Positions 1 to 10,533 of a stretch of 64,000 nt of DNA are shown here, one piece after another. The stretch covers positions 7,313,001 through 7,377,000 of the forward strand of contig NZ_AP023360.1 in NCBI RefSeq assembly GCF_018326265.1, in the 5' to 3' direction. Both the position numbers and the translations under genes were made by a program. This DNA comes from Catellatospora sp. IY07-71. GTDB lineage: Bacteria; Actinomycetota; Actinomycetes; Mycobacteriales; Micromonosporaceae. The first letter of the stretch is position 1. Each line of letters opens with the position of its first letter. Under the pieces are notes generated by a model. The model saw nothing but the letters and a program-made list of their open reading frames with translations, did not search any database and was not told the DNA's origin.

Positions 1-976
1 CGGTGTGGTTGACCCAGGTCGGCTGCTGCTCGCCGTGGCCTGCCGTCTCGTAGCGGGCGGCGGTGCCGCAGGCCAGCTCGTCGTCGGAGCTGTGGCCGCT
101 GGTGACGATGACGGCGAAGCGGCCGTCGGGTGAGAAGTCGGCGGCGCGCAGGTAGGTGTGGAAGCCGTCGCCGCAGTCGTCCAGCCCGTAGAAGGAGGTG
201 TGCCAGTCGGTGACCTTCGCCGCCGGGGTGCTGATGTCGAGCATCGCGACCTGCTCGCGAGGGTTGCTGTCGGCGGTGGTGAACGAGCCGATGGCCAGCA
301 GCCGCGCGCCGTCGGCCGAGATGGCGACGTCCTGGACCTTCACGGGCCGGTCGGCTGGTGCGGCCAGCCGGGCGTCGAAGGCCGGGTCGAGCGCGCCGGT
401 GTCGGCCGACATCCGGATCAGGCCGCGGCTGTAGGTCTGGTCGTCGACGGCGACCCGCCCGCCGACGTACAGGTCGTCTCCGTGGCGGGCCAGGGTGAGC
501 ACCTCACCGGTGATCTTCGGCGTGAAGCCGGGCACGGGTCTGCCGGTGGCCGGGTCGAGGCGCGTGATCGCCCGCTGCGGCAGGCCGTCGACGGTGCGGA
601 AGTCGCCCGCGGCGATGACGGTGCCGTCGGGGCCGGGCGACAGCGCGTACACCGGGCCGTCGAACTTCGGGGCGAGGTCGAGGACGGCTCCGTCGCTGAT
701 CCGGAAGGCCATCAGGTTGTGCCGCTCGTACCGGGTGGCCTTGTCGGCGCTGGTGACGGCGCCGAACTCGCCCGCGACGAGGACCGTGTCGCCGACCCGG
801 GCCAGCGCCCAGACCTCGCCGTCGGTGAGGTGCGGCGTCCAGTCGGCCGGGTCGTCGTGGACCGGCTGCGGCGGTGCCGCGGCGGCGGGCGCGGCCGCCA
901 GCAGGCACGCGGCCAGCGCGGTGACGGCGGGAAACGTGGCACGGTGTCTGCGCACGCCGTGGTCAACGAACGGCAT
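1..976 (-). CDS. Secreted beta-propeller-like protein, C-terminus cut off by the window edge
   Basis: Reading leftward from an ATG at 976, the frame stays open to base 1, so the C-terminus lies outside the window. The first ~30 residues form a signal peptide: a basic stretch, then an alanine/leucine-rich core ending AAAAPP. The rest is a series of ~50-residue repeats with phrases such as DGEVWALARVGDTVLVAGEF, DGTVIAAGDF and GDDLYVGGRV, the pattern of delta-60 (DUF5122) or similar propeller blades. A secreted surface or binding role is inferred; no catalytic motif is visible. It starts 10 bases after the stop of the upstream beta/gamma-crystallin-like gene, so the two may be co-transcribed. 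Confidence 0.7.
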   Translation of the reverse strand, partial: MPFVDHGVRRHRATFPAVTALAACLLAAAPAAAAPPQPVHDDPADWTPHLTDGEVWALARVGDTVLVAGEFGAVTSADKATRYERHNLMAFRISDGAVLDLAPKFDGPVYALSPGPDGTVIAAGDFRTVDGLPQRAITRLDPATGRPVPGFTPKITGEVLTLARHGDDLYVGGRVAVDDQTYSRGLIRMSADTGALDPAFDARLAAPADRPVKVQDVAISADGARLLAIGSFTTADSNPREQVAMLDISTPAAKVTDWHTSFYGLDDCGDGFHTYLRAADFSPDGRFAVIVTSGHSSDDELACGTAARYETAGHGEQQPTWVNHT

Positions 977-985
977 GATCACCGG

Positions 986-1693
986 TCACGCGACCGGCGG
1001 GTGCTGGGCCGCACCGGCGAGCGCGATCAGGGAGACGCGGCCGCCCAGGTCAGCACCCAGGCCGCGGTGCGCGCCGGGTAGGAACAGGCGGCAGGTGCCG
1101 AGGTCCATGCCGTTGGCGCGGTCGTTGTCACAGACGACCGCACGGTGGCCCGCGTTCACCTTCAGCGACCGGACGGTCCCGGCCAGCCTGTCGAGGTCGC
1201 CGTCGACCTGCTCGTATCCGCCGGTGCCGAGCTTGAGCCGCGCGCCGGTCAGGCCTTCGTCCTGGTACGCCGTGGCGCCGCCGGTCCCGGCGGGGCGGGC
1301 GACGACCGCCAGCAGCGAGATGCGGTCGCTGAGGTCGTCGCCGACGTGGTCGTGCCGGCCCGCGCCGAAGTAGCGGCACAGCCCGAGGCTGCCGGTCGGG
1401 CCGCTCCCCTCGCCGCCGCCGTCCTCGCAGGCCACCACCTGGTAGCCGGGGGCGACCCGCAGGGAGGTGATCTGGTCGTTGCCCACCGCGCCGAGGCCGC
1501 CGGAGGACGTGTCGTACACGCCCGTGCCGAACGGCTGGCTCTGCCCGCCCTGCATGCGGTCGCTGTAGGCGACCAGCGCGGAAGGGCGGGCGGGCGGCGT
1601 CGGCTGCGCCGCCGGGGCAGCGCCGGCCGCGGTCTGCGAAAGGGCGAGCACGCTGCCCGTACCCACGCCCGCCATCAGCGATCGAATCCGCAT
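986..1693 (-). CDS. Secreted beta/gamma-crystallin-fold-like protein
   Basis: 235 residues with a signal peptide (about residues 1-30, ending AAGAAPAAQ). The mature part holds two similar halves, each with a conserved Cys (VVACEDGG and VVCDNDRA), a second Cys before the strand (GLCRYF and GTCRLF) and a closing motif DRISLLAV or GRVSLIAL. That duplication and the D/G-R-(I/V)-S-L ending suit the beta/gamma-crystallin fold found in secreted actinobacterial proteins and I36-type protease inhibitors. The function is unknown. The start is set by an AGGAG seven bases upstream of the ATG. It is the likely first gene of an operon with the beta-propeller gene. Confidence 0.6.
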   Translation of the reverse strand: MRIRSLMAGVGTGSVLALSQTAAGAAPAAQPTPPARPSALVAYSDRMQGGQSQPFGTGVYDTSSGGLGAVGNDQITSLRVAPGYQVVACEDGGGEGSGPTGSLGLCRYFGAGRHDHVGDDLSDRISLLAVVARPAGTGGATAYQDEGLTGARLKLGTGGYEQVDGDLDRLAGTVRSLKVNAGHRAVVCDNDRANGMDLGTCRLFLPGAHRGLGADLGGRVSLIALAGAAQHPPVA

Positions 1694-2395
1694 GAAGGTA
1701 CTCCTGGAGCCACCCGCGTCGCGGGCCTGTCGGATGTGCCGCCCGGTGCTCTCCCTGCCAGCCCGGGCGGCCGTTCCGGGTGCCGCGGGCCGCTGCGGGA
1801 GGTACCAGACAGTCGGATCAACTGATCAACTCGGCATCCGAAATGTCTGTTCTGGTAAATTTCCCCGGCATACGTCATGAACCCCAAGTACATGATCACG
1901 ATGGCCGATGAGCTGCTGCTTGCCTGATCAGGCTGGCCGGGCGGTGACGGCCATCGCGATTTGCCACCCGGCCACACGACGATACGCGGTCGTAGTGATT
2001 CTGCGGCCTGGGCATCCGTAAGGGGCCTGCCTTCGGCAATTGGCGGCGAAGAGGTCAGCGCAGTCTGCACGGCTCCCGCAGGCAGTCGGCGTGCCGGGGC
2101 CCAAGCGCACGACGGTGAGAGCTGAGCCTGAGGCTACTTCGGAGTCGTGAACGGCGGGCAGCTCGAAGGTGAGTGGTCGTGCCCGGCCCAGCGGGGTCCT
2201 AAAAGGACTAGTCGGCCAGGACTCTATTGGGTGCCAAGCGTGTTATCGAAACGTTACGCAATTGGCGGACATCGATCAGACCACAACTTCCGTGGCGGCG
2301 CTAGTTTGTTCAGTGCATGAACTATTGCCCCTCAACTGGTCTTCGGCGAGCCGCGGAGGGGTCCGCAGTCCTGTCCAGACATTGGAGACCTCTTC
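1694..2395. other. Divergent intergenic region, 702 bp
   Basis: No convincing gene is visible. The left ~110 bp are very GC-rich with several self-complementary stretches and form the leader of the leftward crystallin-like gene. The right part is less GC-rich and holds the promoter of the large rightward gene, including a LacI-type palindrome at 2247-2258. Possible reading frames here have poor codon bias and resemble no family. Confidence 0.5.
2247..2258. promoter_or_regulatory. Candidate LacI-family operator
   Basis: CGAAACGTTACG is palindromic at 10 of 12 positions and close to the CGAAACGTTTCG core bound by many actinobacterial LacI-family sugar regulators. It lies about 140 bp upstream of the GTG of the large carbohydrate-related gene. 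No LacI gene is in the window, so the regulator would be encoded elsewhere. Confidence 0.35.
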
Positions 2396-5300
2396 GTGTA
2401 CTCGAGACGTCGTAGCCGCACCCATCCGAAAATCGGAGCGCGCTCTCTCCTCGGTTCGGTGCTCGCGCTCGCCATGACCGTGATCGCGCTTGCCGTCGGG
2501 CAGTCGCCCGCGCAGGCCGCGCCGGCGACCACCAATCAAGCCAACGCGGCGCTTGCACCGTTCTCAGTGCTGGTCTTCTCGAAGACCGCCGGGTTCCGGC
2601 ATGATTCCATTCCCGCCGGTATCGCAGCGATCCAGCAGCTCGGCGCCGACAACGGGTTCACGGTTGCCGCGACCGAGGACGCCGGCGCGTTCACCGACGC
2701 CAACCTCGCCCAGTACGCGGCGGTGATCTGGCTGTCCACCACCGGTGATGTGCTCGACGCCGCCCAGCAGGGGGCCTTCGAGCGCTACATCCGTGCCGGT
2801 GGCGGGTTCGCCGGCGTGCATTCCGCCTCGGACACCGAGTACGGCTGGGCCTGGTACGGCAACCTGGTCGGCGCCTACTTCTCGGCGCACCCGAACAACC
2901 AGCAGGCGACCATCAAGGTCGAGGACCCGGCGCACCCGTCGACGGCTTCGCTGCCGGCGCAGTGGTCGCGGCTCGACGAGTGGTACAACTTCCAGGCGAA
3001 CCCGCGCAGCAAGGTGCATGTGCTGGCCAGCCTGGACGAGCGGTCCTACTCGCCGGGCACCGGTGCGATGGGCGCCGACCACCCGATCGCGTGGTGCCAC
3101 GATTACGACGGCGGCCGGTCCTGGTACACCGGTATCGGTCACACCATCGCGTCGTACACCGAGCCCTCGTTCCTGGCTCACCTGCTCGGCGGCATCCAGA
3201 CGGCCGCCGGCGCGCTCGACTCCGACTGCAGCGCGTCGCTGACCAGCGGGTACGAGAAGGTGACGCTGGACAGCAACACGCAGAATCCGATGGAGCTGGA
3301 CATCGCGCCGGACGGCCGCGTCTTCTACATCGAGCGTGACGGCCGGGTGCAGATCGTCAAGCCCGCCACCGGCACCACGGTGACCGCAATCGACCTGGAT
3401 GTCTTCACCGGCAACGAGGACGGCCTGATCGGGATCCGGCTGGACCCGAACTTCGCCACCACCAACTGGGTCTACCTGTACTGGGCGCCCAACGACGGGG
3501 TGACCCGTAACCGGATCTCCCGGTTCACGGTCAGCGGCGACAGCATCGACCTGGCCGGCGAGAAGGTGGTGCTGGAAGTGCCGACGCAGCGCGCCACCTG
3601 CTGCCACGCCGGCGGTTCGATGGTGTTCGACAGCGCCGGCAACCTGTACCTGGCCACCGGCGACAACACCAACCCGTTCGAGTCCGACTCGTTCACCCCG
3701 ATCGACGAGCGGGCCGGGCGCCAGAACTATGACGCCCAGCGCACCTCCGGCAACACCAACGACCTGCGCGGCAAAATCCTGCGCATCCACCCGGAGGCCG
3801 ACGGCACGTACACCATCCCGAGCGGGAACCTCTTCCCGCAGGGTACTGCGATGACGCGGCCCGAGATCTTCGCGATGGGCTTGCGCAATCCGTTCCGGAT
3901 CGGCATCGACGCGAAGACGAACACGCTGTACGTGGCCGACTACGGCCCGGACGCGGGCGCGGCGAACCCCAACCGCGGCCCGGAAGGGACCGTCGAGTGG
4001 AACATCGTCCGGCCCGGCAACTACGGCTGGCCGTACTGCCACGGGGCTAACTACGCCTACAACGACTACACCTTCCCCAGCGGACCGTCCGGCGCGAAGT
4101 TCGACTGCGCGGCACCGGTCAACAACTCGCCCAACAACACGGGTCTGACCAACCTCCCGCCGGCGGTCAGCGCCACCGTCGACTACGACTACAGCGGCAA
4201 CCCGCTGTTCCCGGAGCTCGGTGGCGGCGGCGCGCCGATGGGCGGGCCGGTCTACCGCTACGACCCCGACCTCGTCTCCGAGCGCAAGTGGCCGGCGTAC
4301 TACGACGGCAAGGCGATGTTCGGCGAGTGGAACCAGAACAAGATGTACGCGTTCCAGGTGTCCGCCGTCGGCAAGTCGCTGGTCGACATCAACAACATGC
4401 TCAGCGGCATGACCTTCCTGCGGCCGATGGACTTCGAGTTCGGTCCGGACGGCGCGCTCTACCTGATCGAGTGGGGTACCGGATTCGGCGGCAACAACGG
4501 CGACTCCGGGATCTACCGCATCGACTACATAGCGGGCGAGCGGGCCCCGATCGCGGTCGCGACCGGCACGCCGGACTCCGGACCGGCGCCGCTCACGGTG
4601 CAGTTCTCCAGCGCCGGGTCGCGTGACCCGAACGGCGGGGCGCTGAGCTACGCGTGGACGTTCGGTGACGGCGGCACCTCCACCGCGGCCAACCCGTCGC
4701 ACACCTACCCGGCCGCCGGTAACTACACGGCGCAGCTGACGGTCACCAACACCGCCGACCGTACGGCCGTCGCGAACGTGACGGTCACGGTCGGCAACAC
4801 GGCGCCCACCGTCACCATCTCGTTCCCGCCGGACGGCGGCTTCTTCGAGTGGGGCGACCAGGTCAAGTACACCGTCGCGGTGACCGACCCGGAGGACGGG
4901 ACGATCGACTGCTCGAAGGTGACCCTGCAGTACTACCTGGGTCACGACCAGCACGCGCACCCCCTGCAGTCGTACACCGGGTGCACCGGCACCGTGCAGA
5001 CGTCGCTGGCCTCCGGTCACGGCGCTGACGCCGACGTGTTCGCCGTGTTCGAGGCCAGCTACACCGATGCCGGTGGAGTCGGCGGCGCCAACGCGCTGAC
5101 CGGCCGGGCGATCGAACAGCTGCAGCCCAAGCGCAAGCAGGCCGAGTACTTCACTGCCACCGGACGGGCCCCGGACGGCGTCGGCGGCGGCGACCCGGGC
5201 GTGCAACCGGAGACGACGACGGACACCGCCGGCGGCTTCCAGAACATCGGCTTCATCGAGGACGGCGACTTCTGGTCGTACGCCCCGGTGAACCTGACCG

Positions 5301-8236
5301 GTATCGACGCGCTGCGGTTCCGGGTGGCGTCGAACGCCGCCGGTGGGCGCATCGAGGTACGGGCCGGTGCGGCGGACGGGCCGGTGCTCGCCACCGCGAC
5401 AGTCCCGGGCACCGGCGGCTGGCAGACCTTCACCGATGTCACCGCGACGCTGAGCAGCCCGAGCACGGTGACCGGGCCGCTCTTCCTGGTGGCGAAGAAC
5501 CCGGCAGGCAACACCGGCACGGGTTCGCTGTTCAACGTCAACTGGGTCGACTTCCTGGGACGCGGCGTGACCGACAACGCGCCGCCGGTGGTCACCGCGT
5601 CGGCGACGCCTACCACCGGCACCGCGCCGGTGCTGGTCACCTTCACCGGCTCGGCGACCGACGCCGAGGGCGACAACCCGCTGACCTACCGGTGGGAGTT
5701 CGGCGACGGCGGCACAGCCGGCACCGCCGACGCCACGCACACCTACACCACCCCCGGCACGTACACGGCGACGCTGACCGTGTCCGACGCGCGCGGCGCG
5801 AAGTCGTACGCCAACGTGGTCGTCAGGGTCGAGGCGCCGAACAACGCCTGCCTCGGCGCCCGGTCGGACAACTTCGACGGCACGGCACTGGACAAGGGCC
5901 GCTGGTCGGCAGTGGTCCGGGAGAACCAGCTCTACTCGGTGGCCGGTGGCACGCTGCGGCTGCCCACCGCGGCCGGTGACCTCTACGGCACCCGCAACGA
6001 CGCGACCAACCTGATCCTGCAGCCGGCGCCGGACGGTGCCTGGCAGGCGACCACCAAGGTGTCCGTCACCGTGGCGGCCGACTACCAGCAGGCCGGCCTG
6101 ATCGTGTACGGCGACGACGACAACTACGCCAAGCTGGACCTGCTGTACGGAGGCTCCCGGAAGTTCGAGTTCATCCGGGAGACCGCCGGGTCGCCGCGCA
6201 ACACCGCCGCCGACGCGGTCAGCGCCCCCGCAGAGCTCGGCAACACGGCCTACCTGCGGTTGATCAGTGACGGCGTGAACCTGACGGCAGCCTGGTCAGC
6301 TGACGGCGTGACGTTCGCGCCGGTCGGGCAGTCGGCCGCGCTGGCCGGCATCGTCAACCCGAAGGTGGGCGTGTTCGCCCTCAACGGCGGCACCACCGCG
6401 CCGGTCGTCGACGCGGCATTCGACTGGTTCCAGGTCACCCCGGACGCTCCGGCCGGGCCGATCGACCCGTCCGACGAGTTCACCGGGTCAGCCCTGGACC
6501 GGTGCAGGTGGAACGCGGTAGTCCGCGAGGACGCCACCAAGTACCGGATCGCCGACGGCAAGCTGGAGATCGACGTCCCCAACGGGGACATTTACACAGC
6601 CAGCAACACCGGGCCCACCAACTTCATCCTGCAGAACGCACCGTCCGGTGACTGGACGCTGGAGACGAAGGTGGACGGCAGCCGGCTCAACGAGCAGTAC
6701 CAGCAGGCAGGCCTGCTGGTCTACCTCGACGACGACAACTACCTGAAACTGGACTACATCGTCGACAACACGGCCGGTTCCCCGGTCAGCCGGCGGATCG
6801 AGTTCCGCAGCGAGATCGCGAGTGTGGTGCAGAACCCGCAACCCGGAATCACCAGCCTCACCGACGCGGTATGGCACCTGCGACTGGCTCGGGTGGGCAG
6901 CGTCTACACGGCTTCCTACTCGGCCGACGGCACCACCTGGACGGCGCTGGAGCCGCTGACCAACACGGCCGTAGGCGACACTCCCAAGGTCGGGCTGTTC
7001 ACGCTCGGCGGCAACCAGACGGCGTCGAAGCCGGCAAGCTTCGACTACTTCCGGATGACCACGCCCGGCGCCGGTGACACCACAGCGCCGGTCACCACGG
7101 CAGCGGTGACCGGCGCGGCCACCGCCGGCTGGTACACCGAGTCGCCGACGGTCACCCTGACCGCCGCCGACGAGGCAGCAGGCAGCGGCGTCGCGAGCAC
7201 CCAGTACCAGCTCGACGACGCCACGACGTGGACCGCCTACACCGAGCCGCTGCTGATCAGCGGAACGGGAGCGCACCGGCTGCGCTACCGCTCCACCGAC
7301 ACCGCAGGCAACGTCGAGCAGGCCAAGACCGTCGAGGTGAAGGTCGACACCACGGCGCCGATCACCACGGCGACGTTCGCACCGGCCAACGACGACGGCT
7401 GGCATGCCGGGCAGGTGCCGGTGGTGCTCGCCGCCACCGACGCCGGTGCCGGCGTGGCAAAGCTGGAGTGGTCACTGGACGGCGGGCCGTGGACGCCCTA
7501 CACCGAGCCGGTCGACGTCGGCGGCGACGGGCAGCACGAGCTGCTCTACCGGGCCACCGACGGGGCCGGCAACGTGGAGACCCTGAAGTCCGCCGTCCTG
7601 AAGGTCGACGGCAACCAGCCGACCGTCATCGTGGCAGGGCTGGCCGACGGCCAGCTCTACGGCGACAGCCAGGACGTCCGGGTCACCTTCCAGGCCGTCG
7701 ATCCGACCTCCGGCATCGCGTCGGTCGTCGGGACGCTCAACGGCGCGCCGTACGCGACCGGCACCCTGCAGGCCATGTACGAGCTGCGGCTCGGCCTGCA
7801 CGAGCTGACGGTCACCGCCACCGACAAGGCCGGCAACAAGACGGTCTCGACAGTGCGGTTCTACGTGACGACCTCGTTCCGGGACATGCAGAACCTGCTG
7901 GACCGGTTCAAGGCGACCAGCCGGCTGTCGGCCAACGCGCACAAGAAGCTGACGGCCAAGCTCACAGCGGCTCGCCAGTCCGAGGCGAACGGCAACGACG
8001 CCAAGGCCGTCAACCAGCTCAAGGAGTTCCGGGCGCTCGCGTTGAACACCTCGCTGGTGCCCGAGGCCGAAGTCAGGGCGGTACTCGTCCGCGACACCGA
8101 CGCCATGATCATCAGGCTGGGCGGTACACCGCCGACCAACGCCGGGGTCAAGGCCAACGGCGGCACGTCGCTGGCCGGCGTCGGCCGGCTGGACGATGAC
8201 GTCGCCCGCATCGGCAAGAACGGCCGCCTGAGGTAG
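2396..8236 (+). CDS. Giant secreted ThuA / PQQ-type sugar dehydrogenase / carbohydrate-binding protein
   Basis: 1946 residues. The GTG start is fixed by GGAG eight bases upstream and is followed by a clear signal peptide ending near AQAAPA (about residue 42). Apparent domains in order: ThuA-like (55-270); Glucose/sorbosone dehydrogenase beta-propeller (285-710, with [11 protein letters not shown] and [10 protein letters not shown]); PKD (718-800); CBM6-like (912-1055); second PKD (1061-1148); two DUF1349/concanavalin-A-like modules (1155-1350 and 1358-1555); three OmpL47/Ig-like repeats (1561-1825); and a C-terminal FIMAH-type helical domain (1826-1908). ThuA plus sugar dehydrogenase fusions are known in actinobacteria and are thought to act on extracellular sugars or glycans; the actual substrate is not evident. 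It is monocistronic, ending in a strong hairpin. Confidence 0.9.
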   Translation: MYSRRRSRTHPKIGARSLLGSVLALAMTVIALAVGQSPAQAAPATTNQANAALAPFSVLVFSKTAGFRHDSIPAGIAAIQQLGADNGFTVAATEDAGAFTDANLAQYAAVIWLSTTGDVLDAAQQGAFERYIRAGGGFAGVHSASDTEYGWAWYGNLVGAYFSAHPNNQQATIKVEDPAHPSTASLPAQWSRLDEWYNFQANPRSKVHVLASLDERSYSPGTGAMGADHPIAWCHDYDGGRSWYTGIGHTIASYTEPSFLAHLLGGIQTAAGALDSDCSASLTSGYEKVTLDSNTQNPMELDIAPDGRVFYIERDGRVQIVKPATGTTVTAIDLDVFTGNEDGLIGIRLDPNFATTNWVYLYWAPNDGVTRNRISRFTVSGDSIDLAGEKVVLEVPTQRATCCHAGGSMVFDSAGNLYLATGDNTNPFESDSFTPIDERAGRQNYDAQRTSGNTNDLRGKILRIHPEADGTYTIPSGNLFPQGTAMTRPEIFAMGLRNPFRIGIDAKTNTLYVADYGPDAGAANPNRGPEGTVEWNIVRPGNYGWPYCHGANYAYNDYTFPSGPSGAKFDCAAPVNNSPNNTGLTNLPPAVSATVDYDYSGNPLFPELGGGGAPMGGPVYRYDPDLVSERKWPAYYDGKAMFGEWNQNKMYAFQVSAVGKSLVDINNMLSGMTFLRPMDFEFGPDGALYLIEWGTGFGGNNGDSGIYRIDYIAGERAPIAVATGTPDSGPAPLTVQFSSAGSRDPNGGALSYAWTFGDGGTSTAANPSHTYPAAGNYTAQLTVTNTADRTAVANVTVTVGNTAPTVTISFPPDGGFFEWGDQVKYTVAVTDPEDGTIDCSKVTLQYYLGHDQHAHPLQSYTGCTGTVQTSLASGHGADADVFAVFEASYTDAGGVGGANALTGRAIEQLQPKRKQAEYFTATGRAPDGVGGGDPGVQPETTTDTAGGFQNIGFIEDGDFWSYAPVNLTGIDALRFRVASNAAGGRIEVRAGAADGPVLATATVPGTGGWQTFTDVTATLSSPSTVTGPLFLVAKNPAGNTGTGSLFNVNWVDFLGRGVTDNAPPVVTASATPTTGTAPVLVTFTGSATDAEGDNPLTYRWEFGDGGTAGTADATHTYTTPGTYTATLTVSDARGAKSYANVVVRVEAPNNACLGARSDNFDGTALDKGRWSAVVRENQLYSVAGGTLRLPTAAGDLYGTRNDATNLILQPAPDGAWQATTKVSVTVAADYQQAGLIVYGDDDNYAKLDLLYGGSRKFEFIRETAGSPRNTAADAVSAPAELGNTAYLRLISDGVNLTAAWSADGVTFAPVGQSAALAGIVNPKVGVFALNGGTTAPVVDAAFDWFQVTPDAPAGPIDPSDEFTGSALDRCRWNAVVREDATKYRIADGKLEIDVPNGDIYTASNTGPTNFILQNAPSGDWTLETKVDGSRLNEQYQQAGLLVYLDDDNYLKLDYIVDNTAGSPVSRRIEFRSEIASVVQNPQPGITSLTDAVWHLRLARVGSVYTASYSADGTTWTALEPLTNTAVGDTPKVGLFTLGGNQTASKPASFDYFRMTTPGAGDTTAPVTTAAVTGAATAGWYTESPTVTLTAADEAAGSGVASTQYQLDDATTWTAYTEPLLISGTGAHRLRYRSTDTAGNVEQAKTVEVKVDTTAPITTATFAPANDDGWHAGQVPVVLAATDAGAGVAKLEWSLDGGPWTPYTEPVDVGGDGQHELLYRATDGAGNVETLKSAVLKVDGNQPTVIVAGLADGQLYGDSQDVRVTFQAVDPTSGIASVVGTLNGAPYATGTLQAMYELRLGLHELTVTATDKAGNKTVSTVRFYVTTSFRDMQNLLDRFKATSRLSANAHKKLTAKLTAARQSEANGNDAKAVNQLKEFRALALNTSLVPEAEVRAVLVRDTDAMIIRLGGTPPTNAGVKANGGTSLAGVGRLDDDVARIGKNGRLR

Positions 8237-8254
8237 ACAAGCACCATCTGGTAC

Positions 8255-8293
8255 GAGGTCGCGCCGTCACGGAATCCGTGGCGGCGCGACCTC
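8255..8293 (+). terminator. Hairpin terminator after the giant secreted protein
   Basis: Arms GAGGTCGCGCCG and CGGCGCGACCTC are perfectly complementary, and the inner CACGG/CCGTG continues the stem past one mismatch. It begins 18 bases after the stop. There is no T-run, as is usual in high-GC actinobacteria. Confidence 0.7.
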
Positions 8294-8402
8294 ATACCCC
8301 CTGGTTCTTCAGACAGAGGTCACGCCGACGGCTCTAATCCTGGCCTCAGGTTGTGCGAGGAGAATGACCGGAAAAGCATCGACTGGAGGGGGCTGGGCCG
8401 CC

Positions 8403-9086
8403 GTGCGGATCATGATCGCGGATGACGAGGCGGCCATCCGTGAGTCGCTGGAGCGGGTGCTCCAGGTCGAGGGTTACGACACCAGCACCGTCGCCAACGG
8501 TCTCGCGGTGCTCGACGGGGTCGGGGGCGACGCGCCGGATCTGCTGATCCTCGACGTGATGATGCCCCGCCTCGGCGGGTTGGAGACCTGCCGGCGGTTG
8601 CGGGCGGCGGGCCGAGATCTGCCGGTGCTGATGCTGACCGCTCGTGACCAGGTCTCCGACCGGGTCGCGGGGCTGGACGCGGGCGCGGACGACTATCTGC
8701 CCAAGCCGTTCGCCACCGAGGAGTTGCTGGCGCGGGTGCGGGCCTTGCTGCGCCGGCGCACGCCGAGCGGCGGCGAGTCGCAGATCCTGTCGTTCGCCGA
8801 CGTCCGGCTCGATCCCGACAGGTTCGAGGCGTGGCGGGGCGGGCGGGCGCTCCGCCTGACCCGGACCGAGTTCTCCCTCCTGCAGGTCCTCGTGCGCAAC
8901 GCGACCCGAGTGCTGAGCCGCGACGCGCTGTTCGAGGCGATCTGGGGCTTCGACATGAGCGCCACGGCCAACAACCTCCAGGTGTATGTGAGCTACCTGC
9001 GCCGCAAGATGGAGGCGGAGGGTGAGCCACGATTGATCTACACGCTGCGCGGCCTGGGTTACACGTTGCGGGAGACTCCTCCGTGA
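8403..9086 (+). CDS. OmpR-family response regulator (MprA-like)
   Basis: DNA-binding response regulator of ~227 residues. The receiver domain has the acidic pocket in MIADDEA, the phospho-acceptor Asp in LLILDVMMP and the conserved Lys in LPKPFA. It is followed by a winged-helix trans_reg_C domain with [13 protein letters not shown] and the closing [13 protein letters not shown] 8403 is preferred because it starts directly at the receiver core and is preceded by a GGAGGGGG run (8385-8392) at workable spacing. An in-frame ATG at 8364 adds 13 residues but its GAGGAG is only one base away. Its stop overlaps the GTG of the sensor kinase gene by four bases, so the two are translationally coupled. 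Confidence 0.9.
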   Translation: MRIMIADDEAAIRESLERVLQVEGYDTSTVANGLAVLDGVGGDAPDLLILDVMMPRLGGLETCRRLRAAGRDLPVLMLTARDQVSDRVAGLDAGADDYLPKPFATEELLARVRALLRRRTPSGGESQILSFADVRLDPDRFEAWRGGRALRLTRTEFSLLQVLVRNATRVLSRDALFEAIWGFDMSATANNLQVYVSYLRRKMEAEGEPRLIYTLRGLGYTLRETPP

Positions 9087-10480
9087 GCAGGCGCGCCCGC
9101 CGGGGACCGCGCCGGCTGACTCGATGGTGGCGCTCGCGGTCCCTGCGGACCAGGATGACGGTGATCGCGGCGACGGCTATCGCGGTCAGCGTGTTCGTGG
9201 CCTTCCAGGTGGCCAGCGAGCTGCTGGACGGGGAGCTGCAGGACACCGTGGAGGATCAGCTGCGCGCCGACTCCCACGTCCTGGCGACGAAGGCGGAGCC
9301 CGCCGGTCTGGCGCAGGTCCAGCTCCCGCCGTATCCCGGATCCGGGCCGCTGGTGCGGGTCATCCTGCCCGACGGCTCGACCCGCACGCCGGCGGGCCAA
9401 CCCACGCTTCCTCCGGTCACCGAGCAGGCGGTCCGCGTCGCGGAGGGCGGGTCCGCCGACCTGATGGAGTCGGGCGACGAGGAAGGCTACCTCATCTACA
9501 CGCTGCGGGCGGGCGGCGGCGCGATCCAGGCGGCCCGAGTCGCCGACGACAGCCCGGTCAACCAGTTCGGGTTCGGCATGCTGCTGATCGGGCTGCTTTG
9601 CGTGGCCGGGGGCGCCCTCGTCGGGCGGGCCGTGGCGCGGACCGGGCTGGCGCCGATCGACCGGCTGGCTGCCGCCGCGGTCCGTGTCGCACACACCCGG
9701 GATCTCGACTCCGACATCCCGGACGAGGGCGGTGGGGAGATCCGGCGGCTGATCCAGTCGATCAACGACATGCTCGCCGCGCTTCGGGACTCCCGGCGGG
9801 CCCAGCGGCTGCTCGCCGAGGACGCCGCCCACGAGCTCAAGACCCCGCTCACCAGCCTGCGCCTCAACGTCGAGCTGCTGATCCGGCTCGATCGGCGCGG
9901 CACCCTGGACAGCGCACTGCCGGCGGAGAGCCGGACCCGGCTGCTCAACGATCTCGGCACCCAGGTGGCCGAGTTGAGCACCCTTGCGGCCGAGCTGACC
10001 GAACTGGCGCGCGGTGACGTCAGCGACGAGAGCGCCGAACTGCTCGACCTCGCCGACGTGGTGGTGGCCGCCGCGACCCGGGCGCGTTCCCGCATGCCCG
10101 ACATCGAGATCGCGCTGGACGTGACGTCCGTATGGGTGACCGGGCGTCCCGCCGCGCTCCAGCGGGCGGTGCTCAACCTCATCGACAACGCCGGCAAGTG
10201 GTCCCCCGCGGACCAGCCGGTCCAGGTCCGGCTCCGTGCCGAGGACGCGTCGGCGGTGCTCGAGGTCGACGACGCCGGGCCGGGCATCGACGCCGCCGAC
10301 GTACCGCGGGTGTTCGACCGGTTCTACCGTGCCGACAGCGCCCGGGCGTTGCCGGGATCCGGTCTGGGGCTGTCGATCGTGCAGCGCGTCGTCGACGTCC
10401 ACGGCGGCCGGACCACCGTCGCCCGCTCCGCACGCGGTGGCGCGCTGCTTCGGATCAGCCTTCCGGCCGCCGGGTCATGA
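9083..10480 (+). CDS. Sensor histidine kinase (MprB-like)
   Basis: 465-residue membrane kinase. There is one membrane segment near residues 25-45, an extracytoplasmic sensor region of ~110 residues, a second membrane segment near 165-190, then HAMP, a dimerisation/phospho-acceptor box [13 protein letters not shown], an N box NLIDNAGKW, and G boxes DDAGPGI and GSGLGLSI. It begins at a GTG overlapping the regulator stop (GTGA), so it partners that regulator. The neighbouring convergent MMPL transporter is a plausible target, as envelope stress systems of this type often sit beside membrane transporters; that link is an inference. The signal sensed cannot be read from the sequence. Confidence 0.9.
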   Translation: MSRRARRGPRRLTRWWRSRSLRTRMTVIAATAIAVSVFVAFQVASELLDGELQDTVEDQLRADSHVLATKAEPAGLAQVQLPPYPGSGPLVRVILPDGSTRTPAGQPTLPPVTEQAVRVAEGGSADLMESGDEEGYLIYTLRAGGGAIQAARVADDSPVNQFGFGMLLIGLLCVAGGALVGRAVARTGLAPIDRLAAAAVRVAHTRDLDSDIPDEGGGEIRRLIQSINDMLAALRDSRRAQRLLAEDAAHELKTPLTSLRLNVELLIRLDRRGTLDSALPAESRTRLLNDLGTQVAELSTLAAELTELARGDVSDESAELLDLADVVVAAATRARSRMPDIEIALDVTSVWVTGRPAALQRAVLNLIDNAGKWSPADQPVQVRLRAEDASAVLEVDDAGPGIDAADVPRVFDRFYRADSARALPGSGLGLSIVQRVVDVHGGRTTVARSARGGALLRISLPAAGS

Positions 10481-10483
10481 AAC

Positions 10484-10515
10484 GATCCGGGACGGGCTCA
10501 GGCCCGTCCCGGATC
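10484..10515. terminator. Bidirectional terminator between sensor kinase and MMPL gene
   Basis: Perfect 14-bp stem (GATCCGGGACGGGC with its complement) and a four-base TCAG loop, placed between two convergent genes and only three bases after the kinase stop. Confidence 0.8.
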
Positions 10516-10533
10516 TCAACCGTGCCGCCGCGC

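Noticed and set aside
1694-1810. Possible c-di-AMP (ydaO-type) or other riboswitch ahead of the crystallin-like gene
   Set aside because: The leader is GC-rich and contains a CCGACAGGCCCGCGACGCGGG string loosely like the ydaO motif, but the conserved core could not be aligned. A covariance-model search would decide.
1675-2070. Minus-strand frame of ~130 codons in the long intergenic region
   Set aside because: No ribosome site, poor codon bias and no recognisable family. It overlaps the start of the crystallin-like gene.
2564-5740. Long open frame on the minus strand opposite the giant secreted protein
   Set aside because: An artefact of GC-rich codon bias in the reverse frame. The translation is Arg/Gly/Val-rich and matches no family, while the forward frame is clearly coding.
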